NCBI GenBank assembly: GCA_016584305.1
Contig: JACEEZ010020333.1
Location: 166,164 to 230,163, forward strand
Direction of reading: 5' to 3'
DNA length: 64,000 nt
From: Chionoecetes opilio
Lineage: Eukaryota > Arthropoda > Malacostraca > Decapoda > Majidae
This document shows, piece after piece, positions 29,285 through 42,410 of the stretch (position 1 is its first letter; each line of letters begins with the position of its first letter). A model generated the notes under the pieces. The model searched no databases. It was not told the origin of the DNA and saw only the letters and a list, made by a program, of their open reading frames with translations. The translations under genes and the position numbers were made by a program.

Positions 29285-30120
29285 CTAAAAGTGGGAAGAC
29301 AAAACATGGGGTGTTTTCTAGTTGTTGACTTTTTTATGCAAATGAATGAAGATGATACATTGAAAAATTAATTGTAGGATGCAGGAAAGGTGTCTAGAAG
29401 TAATGCTCAACAAATAAATCATAAGAAAGTGCAAGAGTGTGGAGGAATGAGGGATATGATGAGGAGAAAGTGGATATTCCTGCCATGGTCATGTCACTCC
29501 TTGATGGAAATTCACTGAAACAGGTCTTTTCTTGGAGCAAAAAAACTAAACAAAAACAGAAAGTCAAATTTCCCTAATCAAAAACGGGTGTAAAAATTAA
29601 TATAGCCTAGTGCATCATAACAGCTACTTATTGAAACTCCCTCAAGGAGGTAGCTACAGCGAAAGATTCAAATTATTTATGTCGTGGCATTTCATCTTCA
29701 CACACTCAAGCCTCTTACTCTACCCTGCAGGTGCAGATCTTGGGCAAAGTTTTTTGGGTGGCTAAGTTACCAGAAAAGTGTTTTGGGGCAAGTTACCAGA
29801 TAACCTAATCTACTTTAAAAAGGTATACTGTGCTAAACCATCTAGTATAGTTGTAGTATATCCTTTCAGCATAAATAATAATAAATAGTCATCTAAAACA
29901 ATGAACCAGTGCATCAGCATCATAAATTTTTATTTTTTGCATAAGTGCATGCAAAATTTCTCTGATAAAAAAGCACATGGACACAAGCAGTACATAATAT
30001 ATTCCTCATTTTGCTAGTGAGGGCAAGATTATGGCCCCAGTGCCCCCAGAATCATGTACTACAACAAATCCTGATATCATTGGAATTATTGCGTCTGCAT
30101 TAAAAAAAATATATATATAC
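29285..30120. other. Intron without recognisable features
   Basis: AT-rich intron between the exons at 31324 and 29284. No coding frames, inverted ends or family repeats could be identified. Confidence 0.5.
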
Positions 30121-30124
30121 TTTT

Positions 30125-30345
30125 TACGTTGGAGCCTATAGCGCCTGTAGGCTATTCTTCTTTATCCTTGAGAGCTCAGGCGGTTGGCCCTGCACATTCC
30201 TGACGGCTGTGGTGGTTGGCAGTCGACCATGGTGGCGCAGGCTAGATTTTTTTATAGTGACACCTGTGATGGTGTTTCTATGAGGTTTTGTCCTTACTTA
30301 GTCTCATGCTGCCACCTGGTGCCTTCCGCCGCACATGGGGTCATC
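30125..30345 (-). repeat. Diverged SINE, body only
   Basis: In reverse orientation it contains CACTATAAAAAAATCTAGCC, GCGCCACCATGG and the tail AGCCTACAGGCGCTATAGGC. It resembles the older SINE at 20085-20505. The head is absent. Confidence 0.6.
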
Positions 30346-31214
<869 letters not shown>

Positions 31215-31323
31215 AAGAAAAAAAGAAAAAAAGAATACAGTCTACTTTCCTTATCAACCTCTCCTGTCCTCCTTTCCTCCTCTTGCTACTCCCACCTTAC
31301 CGTCAAGTGGTTCCCCAACTCAC

Positions 31324-31429
31324 CTCTGCTTTCTAACATAGCTATTGCTTTGGAGGTAAAGTTTAGGCCAGCTTCATCAAGGGATGTTTCCTCTTGTGAA
31401 CCGGGTGGTCCAGTAGGATGGGCATACAT
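31324..31429 (-). CDS. Graf: Graf exon: PH-RhoGAP linker and first GAP helix
   Basis: This 106 bp exon encodes 35 codons plus one base: MYAHPTGPPGSQEETSLDEA then GLNFTSKAIAMLESR. The first part is a variable linker; LDEAGLNFTSKAIAMLESRG aligns with the LDSIGFSIIRKCIHAVETRG start of the GRAF RhoGAP domain. The acceptor is ATCCTTACAG and the donor CAGAG|GTGAGTTGGG; exit phase 1. The Met at the exon start is internal, not a start codon. A long CT tract (gene sense) lies about 113 bp past the donor. Confidence 0.9.
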
Positions 31430-31904
31430 CTGTAAGGATAATATTCAAGAAGTTCATATGCAGACCGTGCAATGTTCCCCCTTCACTTGTCTGTTTGCTT
31501 ACTTATTTGATCCAGCACTTATAATACTGGCATGGCCACAGGCTAGACCCCAAGACCCCTCAAAGAGATATTATGGATAAACCTGGTTGTCACATGTAGA
31601 CAGAATATCTGGAATCATGTGTTCATTGTCTATCTTTTGTGTGAAGTAGACAAGTGTCACACATATTGACTGGCATTAGGTTAAACTCATCCTGATGAAA
31701 TCAAAATAATTCAAGTTTCTTCTGTTCCCTTTTTGTATTAAAGGAATATAAGTCATCAACTTAATCACTGTCCCTTTAGGGGAATCTTTTATGCTATGTA
31801 GGGAATCCAAACATGCATTTAAAATTCTAATATTTAATCTTTAAATTGGATACTTGAAGAAAATCCACAGAAAAAATCATGTCTAAATAATTTGTAAATC
31901 AAAT
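31430..31904. other. Intron without recognisable features
   Basis: AT-rich intron between the Graf exon starting at 31429 and the foldback MITE. No feature could be supported. Confidence 0.4.
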
Positions 31905-31906
31905 CT

Positions 31907-32012
31907 ACCTTCAATAACACTTTAGTCGCCAGTCACTCGCCACTGCACTAATTTCGCCAGGCGCCATATACAGTAAACCCTCTCGTATTCGGACTTCGAC
32001 ATTATTCGGACC

Positions 32013-32054
<42 letters not shown>

Positions 32055-32860
32055 ACAATACAGCAGGGCAGCAAGAATTTGTGAAAGCCCTGAATATATT
32101 GCATTTCATAATTGCATTATTTCATTATTGCATCCCTAAATGTTATTTACGTCAAAAAAATTGAATTAATATCTAATTTTTTTCTTTTTTCTCAGATATG
32201 TACCCTACAGTACCTATACAGATTTCTACAGATTTTTTGCCCGAGTTTCTCAGATTTATGTAAATTTTGTCTAGCAACACTGCTTTGTAGTCTCGTCCCT
32301 GTTTTCTTATGGTAAACACCTCATTACCCGGTCTGTGTTCGGACAATGGCGCGCTTTTGTGGTCCAGAGTTTGTGGCTTTTGGGGCTGTTCCTGGGGGGG
32401 GGGGTTTCCAATTTATTTTAATTTTTTTTTTCTCGCATTATTCGGATCCTTGCATTACTCGGACCACTCCTTGGCCCAATTAGTCCGAATACGAGAGGGT
32501 TTACTGTATTACAAATTTTAGCATCACTGCAGACTTGTATGTGCCACTGAAGACATGTATTGTGATGTACTACGGGTAAAACAAGTATCGGTGCACTATA
32601 TGCGTGAAACATTCTGACACTACGGAACGAAGAAAACTAAAACCCTCCCATATCATCAGCACTTGACCGAATGTTTACAGTATTCATCGGACCCCTATGC
32701 ACCGATACTTGTTTTACCTATAGTACATAATATAAATTACTGTGCATGCCTTTTCAGTGGCACATAAAGTCTGTAGTGAAGCTAAAATTTCTAACATATG
32801 ACGCCTGGAGACATTAGTGCAGCGGCGAGTGACTGGCGACTAAGTGTTATTGACGGTAGC
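31907..32860. mobile_element. Foldback MITE with nested pogo-like MITE
   Basis: The ends ACCTTCAATAACACTTTAGT and ACTTAGTGTTATTGACGGT (complement of ACCGTCAATAACACTAAGT-like text) extend as an inverted repeat through GTCGCCAGTCACTCGCC and GCCAGGCGCCATA / TATGACGCCTGG. The similarity goes on through TTTTAGCATCACT, GTGCCACTGAAG and GTAAAACAAGTATCGGTGCA to a loop near 32650, so the whole unit folds back with arms of about 200 bp. A pogo-like MITE at 31971-32506 splits the left arm. Confidence 0.75.
31971..32506. mobile_element. Pogo-like MITE (CAGTAAACCCTCTCGTATTC), 536 bp
   Basis: The left end CAGTAAACCCTCTCGTATTC and right end GAATACGAGAGGGTTTACTG are a perfect 20 bp inverted repeat, flanked by TA. 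Subterminal ATTCGGACCAC also repeats. A T run of about 36 lies at 32018-32053. It has no transposase frame. Confidence 0.9.
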
Positions 32861-33132
32861 ACTCTTTTACCACCTTGAACCCACCTTGACACAGCTATTT
32901 GCCTCATACAACATCTTGACTAAATTGAGTGGTCACCTACGTATCATACAGAACTTTTGAGTCATTCCTCCATCACATTCCCTTACAAGGTCAAGACAGT
33001 ATACATCATATCTTCCCATCCCATGTTCCTATAAACTGTATCTGGTTTGTACAACCTTTTCTCTTTCTACATCTAAAATTGTTCCTATTTGATTACTATT
33101 CTGGACAAAATAAACAAAATCTTTGTACTCAC

Positions 33133-33309
33133 TGGCTCCTTTCCATCCATGGCATCCATCCAGAGTTTGCGATCATCTTCACACAGTGCCTGGAGGGTGT
33201 ACTGCACACCAGGCCGGTCTTGTGCCGTCAAGTCAAAGCAAAATCTCTTGTCTATGCTGTCAGACATTCGCCGCACACAGGAGCGCAGCACAATGGTCTC
33301 TGTTGAAGT
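33133..33309 (-). CDS. Graf: Graf exon: PH domain, C-terminal half
   Basis: This 177 bp exon encodes 59 residues, with [40 protein letters not shown] and MDAMDGKEP in order. The invariant C-terminal PH helix Trp is present in RKLWMDAM. Comparison with vertebrate GRAF ([24 protein letters not shown]) is very close. The acceptor is TTTTCTTCAG and the donor CCA|GTGAGT; both phases are 0. Of the exons here it is among the best conserved. Confidence 0.95.
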
Positions 33310-34094
33310 CTGAAGAAAACTCAAGTTAGTCAGAAGGAACTATTACTATCTTTATACATATATGTAAAATATATTCTGGACCAAAGCTAACTACTGTATA
33401 TGTCGGCCTATAAATCGATACAGGTTTCTCTGGTTATAGATTAGGATACGTTCCTGAAAAACCGATCGTAAGGCGAACGATCGCTAAACGACGCCATTCT
33501 AACATGAGTTAAATGGGGCTGGATTCCTAGACCTCCCAAAACTTCAACTTATCACTAAAAACAACATTAGCTAGCTGGCTGCTCCATTATCAGCTCACGA
33601 TATCTTGTAACAAGCTTGTAGCAAGCAAAGTTGTGGTGTTCTGCCCAGCGTCCTTAACCTTGTCTGCATTCTTGAATATGTAGAGACAGTAGATTGAGAT
33701 ATGACTAGGCTACAAGCATGGAATTAGTCCCCTCACCTGCCTCGTGGCACTCACAACATCCAGTTTTATTCCAGAGTTAGGTTTTTCTTTTATTTATTTG
33801 TTTTCGTGCCAGCATCTACTGTATATGTCGGCCATCTTGTGGTTATTTGGAAGCCATAATAACGAAGAGTAATAAGTATTAGGGCCAAATAAACACTTAG
33901 AAACACTTCACAAAATCACAATAACAGAAGCTGTGAGTTTGGAGAGTGACGGGAATGACTGAGAGACAATTGGTCATCATGTAAACTGTGGAAATTATCC
34001 ACCAACCACCCTCTCAATTAGTAGAGTGGTAGTTTGTCCCCCCCGCCCCCCCTTGTGATGGAGGTATTGTTTGCTCACCATAGGGGTAGAGTAG

Positions 34095-34097
<3 letters not shown>
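33310..34097. other. Intron with a repeated 18-mer, otherwise unassigned
   Basis: CTACTGTATATGTCGGCC occurs at about 33391 and again about 33819 in the same orientation. Between them ACCGATCGTAAGGCGAACGA then CGCTAAACGACGCC looks like the subterminal part of a TA-targeting MITE. No element boundaries could be fixed. Confidence 0.4.

Positions 34098-34176
<79 letters not shown>
34098..34176. repeat. (TA)n microsatellite, left edge of the TA cluster
   Basis: About 70 bp of pure AT/TA repeat, then ATTATATATATA directly abutting the CAGGGAGG terminus at 34177. TA is the target dinucleotide of the elements that follow. Confidence 0.95.
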
Positions 34177-35678
34177 CAGGGAGGTCCCGTTATACGAGCA
34201 TTCGATATACGAGAATCCGATGATACGAGATGTGTAAATTAGGGTCTATTTTCAATATACGAGATCGAAAATCCAATGTTACGACATTCAAACTGGGGTG
34301 AGTAAAATTACCAAGTTATTTACTAAAGTAAATTACAAGTTATTTACTAACATTATAAAGTCATTTACTGACTATATGATTTTACCTAAGGTTGTACGAT
34401 AATCAATCTGAAAATATGATAATTCTGGTGGCTCAGTACGACAATGTGGCCTACAAAAATTCACAACCCTGGGCGAGAAGCCAGCAACGGAGGTAGTATA
34501 GCCAGCAACAACCTGCTCTCGCACTACCTAGATACTACTTTCCCTAATGACGGAAGCTACCAAGCTGATTGAAAGCTCCCTCGATAGGTCGTAAACGAGT
34601 AGGAAGGTTGTGACTGGCTAAGGCGTCATCCGTCACCAGCCAATGACAAAGTTTTTAAAACTTCTCGACCAATAACAAGCCAGCGATACATATTTCCGGG
34701 GAAGAATGGCATGCCAGACTGCCTCTCCGCCTTCTGTCCCCGTCATCTAAAACTAATTCTCGTTTTATTTTTAATGCTTGCGTTTTAAGTATTTTTAATG
34801 TATCAGATAGTAAGATATATAAGTAAGGAGCCTGTGTTGCTAGTGTATTGGTGGTAGAAGGTGTGTATGTGTGTTAAAATGGTGAATATTTGTGATATGG
34901 GGCGGCTCCGCGGCAAGTATTTCTCCGTCAGTCTCTGCCCCGCCAGCTCGGCCAGCAGTCACCTCATCATAACATCTTTAAATCACCCTTATTTAAGGTG
35001 ACACACGGTGCTACATTAATTTAGATAATGACACGTGGATATAACATCTCACCATAATCACTAAGTTGTATAATAACGAGTGATAAGACGTTTAAGCCTG
35101 CCCAAACCTACCTTGGCGGAGGAGGCGGCGGCCTGCCCCGTCCGCCGCCTCTCTCAAAAACTGCCGTCATCCGCCTCACCTGTGCCTTCCTGAAGAAGAC
35201 AGTCAGCTCCTACGCCTGTGATAGCACCATAGGATATCACCAGTGATCATAGGATTCCTCAAAGGGTCCTCGCTTTCCTACTAAATAATTACCAAGGAGA
35301 TCTCCGCTGGCGGCGGACATCGGCTGCCGCCCGCACAACACAACGCCCCGTTATCAGCTGTATAATATGTGCCTTCCTGAACAAGTCAGGTCAGCTCCCA
35401 CGCATGTGATAGCACCATAGGATATCACCAGGGATCATAGGATTCCTCAAGGGGTTCTCGCACCCCTACTAAATATTACCAAATTTTATGATAGCTTGAA
35501 AAACATGTCTCTCTCTCTCTTTTTATTTTTTATTTTTTTTATTTTATTTTTTTATAATTGTTGGGGTCCTGGAACCAAACCTAGATTTTACCATTAGTTA
35601 TGTGTTTCGTTATACGAGATTTCGCTTTACGAGTATGCCAGGTGGAACCTAACTGCTCGTATCTTCGGGACCTCCCTG
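34177..35678. mobile_element. Pogo/Tigger-like non-autonomous element, 1.5 kb
   Basis: The left end is CAGGGAGGTCCCGTTATACG and the right end TATCTTCGGGACCTCCCTG, with TATA on both sides. Subterminal CGATATACGAGAATCC and CGTTATACGAGATTTCGC match each other in reverse. Two direct copies of about 110 bp (35170-35285 and 35370-35475), containing GTGATAGCACCATAGGATAT and GGATTCCTCAA, resemble the LINE 3' UTR after the frame at 7376-7699. No transposase frame is present. Confidence 0.85.
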
Positions 35679-35957
35679 TATATACAGTGCCCGACATTAA
35701 ATTAGTCCGCCCAGGGCGAGGCGGACTAATTATATGTCAAATTTTGCTTCAACCTTAAGAGGGACCTAGAATCGAGCCAATGCATTGTGCCGCCTACACA
35801 GAGTGGTGTAGTAGGTGGAGCTTCTGAGTCCGCCAAGGAAACCACAGTCAGTTGTTGTCTTGCTGGTATAGGAAGAGTTTGTGTTCCGCAATCCGTCCCT
35901 CTTGTGCTCCCTCTCAACTTGCACCGCCGCTCCCTTTGAGCCCCCTGTGTTGTCGAT

Positions 35958-36164
35958 ATGGGCAAGAATAAGGATTTTAGTGCAGAAACCATTGCCCAGA
36001 TCATTGCCCTAAACAAATCCGGTAAGCAAACAAAGGCAATCTCCGAACAAATTGGCGTGTGTCCAAGGAGTGTCGGATGCTGGGTTGCCAAGTTCGACCA
36101 GGAAGGCGGCCACACAACCCCTACCAAGGAAGCTAGAGTACAAGGAAATCCGACTCCACAGTAA
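35958..36164 (+). pseudogene. Tc1-like transposase DNA-binding domain, left arm
   Basis: The frame begins MGKNKDFSAETIAQIIALNK, then SGKQTKAISEQIGVCPRSVG and CWVAKFDQEGGHTTPTKEA, stopping after 68 codons. This is the first helix-turn-helix of Tc1-like transposases. The DDE catalytic domain is missing; at TPTKEA the sequence leaves the family and another inverted unit begins (GGAAGCTAGAG here, CTCTAGCTTCC 80 bp later). Confidence 0.8.
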
Positions 36165-37562
36165 AGTTTGAAACCCGTACGGTGCTGCCATCTATGTCGA
36201 ACACAGGGTGTCTCTCTAGCTTCCTTGGTGGCGATGGTGGTGGTACTTGCCTCGCCGCAACCCAAAACCCTTGTGTTGCCTCAGAAAAATATTCATATTT
36301 CTTGGCTTTACTCATCTCTTACACAAGATAGGCCTATTTTGTTTGCATCAGTGAATCAGGCAGTGATTGTTCAACAACAACATACCATTCATAACTCAAT
36401 AGGGTAAAAAATAAAGTCATGACTGACTATCACAGGAGTAGGCGAATTTTTAGGTTTTCAGTGCATTGAAATGTTGTACTCCTACCCGATATTACCAAGC
36501 TACCAGATGATATTTATGAAAGCTGAGCCTACCATCGTGTTCATAATACATTGCTGCATATCATGAGCATAAAAAAGTTACACTAAGACTACACTGATAT
36601 TAAGATAATTGAAGGAAAGTAAAAGAGTGTATAAACAGTTTTTCTTGCTTATTTTGCTTCAACTCGCTGTAACTCCATCAGTTTTGGTCGCATTCAATTT
36701 TCAAGAACAGTTTCAAAATCCTTATACGTTTCCGCTTTTCCGCTTCCTGTGGTATGTAGCACGTACCAATAAGGAAAAGAGTAGGTGGTCAAAATGGCTA
36801 AGAAAGTTAAACTACTACTGCAAACTGGCACAGTGACGGGTGAGCATTGCTCCCTATACAGGAGAGACTGTTCTCGGGAGAGCTATCAGAGGCTCCACCC
36901 GTCACGGTATCAGTTTGAAACAGTTTAACATTCCTAGCCATTTTGACCACCTACCCTTTTCCTTATTGGTACGTGCTACATACCACAGGAAGCGGAAAAG
37001 TATAAGGATTTTGAAACAGTGCTTGAAAATTGAATGCGACCAAAACTTATGGAGTTACAGCGAGTTGAAGCAAAATAAGCAAGAAAAAATATTTATACAC
37101 TCTTTTACTTTCCTTCAATTATCTTAATATTAGTGCTGTCTTCCTGTAATTTTTTTATGCTCATGATATGCAACAATGTATTATGAACACGATGGTAGGC
37201 TCAGCTTTCATAAATATCATCTGGTAGCTTGGTAATATCGGGTAGGAGTACAACATTTCAATGCACTGAAAACCTAAAAATTCGCCTACTCCTGTGATAG
37301 TCAGTCATGACTTTATTTTTTACCCTATTGAGTTATGAATGGTATGTTGTTGTTGAACAATCACTGCCTGATTCACTGATGCAAACAAAATAGGCCTATC
37401 TTGTGTAAGAGATGAGTAAAGCCAAGAAATATGAATATTTTTCTGAGGCAACACAAGGGTTTTGGGTTGCGGCGAGGCAAGTACCACCACCATCGCCACC
37501 AAGGAAGCTAGAGAGACACCCTGTGTTCGACATAGATGGCAGCACCGTACGGGTTTCAAACT

Positions 37563-37769
37563 TTACTGTGGAGTCGGATTTCCTTGTACTCTAGCTTCCT
37601 TGGTAGGGGTTGTGTGGCCGCCTTCCTGGTCGAACTTGGCAACCCAGCATCCGACACTCCTTGGACACACGCCAATTTGTTCGGAGATTGCCTTTGTTTG
37701 CTTACCGGATTTGTTTAGGGCAATGATCTGGGCAATGGTTTCTGCACTAAAATCCTTATTCTTGCCCAT
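37563..37769 (-). pseudogene. Tc1-like transposase DNA-binding domain, right arm
   Basis: This is an exact mirror of the left-arm frame, identical at the protein level over all 68 codons. The two start codons face each other toward the loop, so transcription reading through either arm would produce a long hairpin RNA. Confidence 0.8.
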
Positions 37770-38060
37770 ATCGACAACACAGGGGGCTCAAAGGGAGCGG
37801 CGGTGCAAGTTGAGAGGGAGCACAAGAGGGACGGATTGCGGAACACAAACTCTTCCTATACCAGCAAGACAACAACTGACTGTGGTTTCCTTGGCGGACT
37901 CAGAAGCTCCACCTACTACACCACTCTGTGTAGGCGGCACAATGCATTGGCTCGATTCTAGGTCCCTCTTAAGGTTGTAGCAAAATTCAACATATAATTA
38001 GTCTGCCTCGCCCTGGGCGGACTAATTTAATGTCGGGCACTGTATATATATATACATATA

Positions 38061-38638
38061 CACACAAACCTCGATTTCCCGGACTAATTGGGGGGAGCAC
38101 TGGTCCGGGAACCGCAAAAGTCCGGGAAACGCAACAGTCCGATGCTTTTTTTTTTTTTTATTTTTTTTTTATACGTCACAAAGAACTGGCCAAGGGCACA
38201 ACAAAAATGGGTAACACAAAGTCTGCTTAGTTGCCAGTCCCTATAAAGAAGACAGTAAGAGAATAAAATTAAAAAAACCCCACATTACCCACCCCCGGAC
38301 GCTTATCCTACTCTAGTATTTACTGTCCGGCAACCACCAATATCAACTACCCCGCCGCGGACTTTTACGTCCGCTGAGCATACTGCCATCTGGCGGGAGG
38401 CAGCAGAAAGTGTTCAATAGTCTCAAGAGACGTACCTGCACCAGGAACATTGGGGGTCAGGGGACTAACGGAGGGTGTACAGGTGAACCGTGAGTGTCGT
38501 GTGCCCAAATGTAAACAATACGACCGCTGAGCATACTGCCACCTGGCGGGAAGCGCGGACACTGACCAGGGGTGACAGGAGACGTTCGGACCGCCGGACA
38601 ATTTTGTCAATTTACGAACAGGACCAGGCATTTCAACG

Positions 38639-38685
<47 letters not shown>

Positions 38686-38760
38686 CCAGTCCTCTGACAT
38701 ATCCCCGGACCTCGGATTTTGTCCGGCAAATCCGATATCCGGGAAATCGAGGTATGTGTG
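38061..38760 (-). mobile_element. CACACAAACC element 3 with LINE fragment
   Basis: The left end CACACAAACCTCGATTTCCC is mirrored by GGGAAATCGAGGTATGTGTG. Inside are the family motifs GGACTAATTGGGGGGAGCAC, a T-rich segment at 38148-38171, the LINE piece in reverse ([19 protein letters not shown]) with part of it twice (38385-38410 and 38530-38550), and an A run of about 43 at 38640-38683. TA precedes the left end; the right flank is TTTA. It is the third and oldest-looking copy. Confidence 0.8.
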
Positions 38761-38772
38761 TTTATATATATG

Positions 38773-38842
<70 letters not shown>

Positions 38843-38884
38843 TGTATGTATGTATGTATGTATGTATGTATGTATGTATGTATG

Positions 38885-38967
<83 letters not shown>

Positions 38968-38975
38968 TATATATA
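38761..38975. repeat. (TATG)n and (TA)n compound microsatellite
   Basis: TATATA segments surround about 75 bp of TATG/TGTA tetranucleotide repeat (38816-38890), followed by nearly 85 bp of TA. It separates the CACACAAACC element from the next TA-flanked element. Confidence 0.95.
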
Positions 38976-39876
38976 CAGTAAAAGCCTTATAACTCGGCAC
39001 GATAGGGACTCTGGCCCTTGCCGAGTTATTCAATGTGCCGAGTTATGCAATGTCCTTCTCTGATATGGTTTATAAAAAAAATAAAAAAAAAAAAAAAAAA
39101 AAAAAAATAAAAAAAAAAAAAAAAATTAAAAGCATAAAAACTACACCTACCAGGGAACGGTAAGTGAGTGTAAGCGAAGAGATGCAGTTATAACATCAAT
39201 ATGCCGAGATACATTATTTTTTGCCGACTTTCTGTTTACATGTTCACACAAGAAGTTGTGAGGGCATGACATGCCGAGTGAAAACCATGAGATGCAGTTT
39301 AGGTGAGGCGGTAGCAGAGTGGTTAGCGTCACCAGGTGGCGTTCTCGAAGATCCGAGTTCGATCCCGAGTGAGACCCATAAATCCACTTGAAATCTTTCT
39401 GCACCGTCGAGTGGCCTAAGAACACCCACATGCCCTGTCCATTAACTCCACCTTCGACTGTGAGTGCATGGGAGGACACAGGGGGCGGCATGAGCCTCTA
39501 ATCACAGACGTCAGTCCAGGGCCGGATTAACAGGGGGGGGGGGCTACTGGGGCTCTAGCCCCAGGGCCCCCACCATATGTATATTAGCTTTAAGCAGTAA
39601 CATTAAAAACATTAGCAATTTACAAAACCAAAAAATATTTGCCTGTCTCTGTTTCATCCTTTATCTCTGAATACCAGTCTATGCATTAATAGTTGTTTGC
39701 CAAACATAGGCCTCAAAATACCCACAAAAGTGCTTAATTTTTGTGCGAATATAGGGCCCCCACAAAAGCTGAGCCCCAGGGCCCTCACAGCTCTTGATCC
39801 AAAAAACTTTGTCTTTGCCATGCCGAGTTATATCAAATTCCGAGTTATACAGTGCCGAGTTATAAGGCTTTTACTG
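38976..39876. mobile_element. Pogo-like MITE (CAGTAAAAGCCTTATAACTC), 901 bp, with SINE
   Basis: The left end CAGTAAAAGCCTTATAACTC and the right end GAGTTATAAGGCTTTTACTG form a perfect 20 bp inverted repeat, flanked by TA in TATA runs. Several CCGAGTTAT motifs lie just inside. It contains an A-rich run (39070-39125) and a plus-strand SINE at about 39302-39515. Confidence 0.9.
39302..39515 (+). repeat. tRNA-derived SINE, head and body
   Basis: It starts GAGGCGGTAGCAGAGTGGTT (A-box region), then GAGTTCGATCCCGAG (B box), then GTCGAGTGGCCTAAGAACAC and GGCATGAGCCTCTAATCACA. The 3' half is missing after GACGTCAGTCC. It lies within the 901 bp MITE. Confidence 0.8.
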
Positions 39877-39886
39877 TATATATATA

Positions 39887-41654
<1,768 letters not shown>

Positions 41655-41661
41655 CCCCCGA

Positions 41662-41885
41662 AGGTTTGCTAACCTAACCTCACTATAACCCCTTAAAAGT
41701 AACTAACCTAGCCTCACTATAACCCCCTAAAAGTTACTAACCTAACCTCACTATAATCCCCTAAAAGTACTAACCTAACCTCACTATAACCCCTTAAAAG
41801 TAATTAACCTAACCTCACTATAACACACTAAAAGTAAAACAGCTAAACAAAGCTACTAACCTACTACTACCCCCTAAAGCTAACA
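41662..41885 (+). repeat. Minisatellite with CCTAACCTCACTATAACCCC units
   Basis: Five imperfect tandem units of about 34-37 bp share CTAACCTCACTATAACCCC, a C(T)TAAAAGTA segment and an AACCTAACC junction. Unit lengths vary by one to three bases. The AACCTAACC parts contain CCTAA, the complement of the TTAGG telomere repeat of arthropods, though never as a pure run. Confidence 0.85.
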
Positions 41886-42068
41886 GTAGTAAGGGATGCA
41901 AATTCTGAATGGAGAAAGGTATTTAGTGGGGTGCCACAAGGATCAGTGTTGGCACCAATAATGTTCACGATTTACGTCAATGACATGACTGATGAAATAA
42001 AGTTATATTAGTCTATTTGTGGATGATGCAAAACTATTAAGAGAAATAAAAAGCTATAAAGATTTTGA
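41886..42068 (+). pseudogene. CR1-like (second type) reverse transcriptase palm, left piece
   Basis: The frame reads WRKVFSGVPQGSVLAPIMFT, IYVNDMTDEIK, then after a one-base loss SLFVDDAKLLREIKSYKDFE. FVDD is the catalytic box. It stops at DFE where the Tigger-like element begins and resumes as LQNDLNKIYEW at 44455. Confidence 0.8.
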
Positions 42069-42410
42069 AACACACTCATCCCTCGTATAACGCAGGTTCG
42101 ATTAACGCAATTTCAGAGTTACGCACAAAACTTTTGTATACCAAAAATCGATTAACATATAAAAAATTCGAAGTTACGCACAAATTTACGACAATAAAAT
42201 ATGCAAAAAATGATAAAAAGAAGAAAATGTACAACAACCCACAAATAAAATATATTTATGAATATACTACCCTGTAAAAGAACCAACGAACAAGCAGCAC
42301 AGCTCAGCTTCCCCCCCGTATGGTTTGTTTACGTTTTGCGCGGTACAGATAAACAGTGGATTTCCAGTGCTTCTGTTATATCGTCCATTATCGAGTGAAA
42401 CGACTGCATA

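Larger units (their letters stand above)
35685..38042. mobile_element. 2.36 kb palindromic Tc1/mariner-like element
   Basis: The ends are CAGTGCCCGACATTAAATTA and TAATTTAATGTCGGGCACTG, with TA flanks inside TATATA. Every paired feature tested sums to 73727 (for example 35958 with 37769 and 36407 with 37320), so two arms of 1179 bp mirror each other without a net length change. The protein frames across 35760-36407 and 37320-37967 are identical; the outermost 70 bp and the inner 320 bp per arm carry scattered differences. The loop is about 36840-36900. Each arm holds a Tc1-like HTH gene start. Confidence 0.92.

Noticed and set aside
35726..36265. 179-codon frame and its 172-codon mirror at 37462-37980
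   Set aside because: Antisense to the Tc1-like HTH frame and repeated because of the palindrome; no domain.
38490..38981. Long ORFs rich in Tyr-Ile, Cys-Met-Tyr-Val or Lys
   Set aside because: They are translations of TA, TATG and poly(A) microsatellites, open in both strands; not genes.
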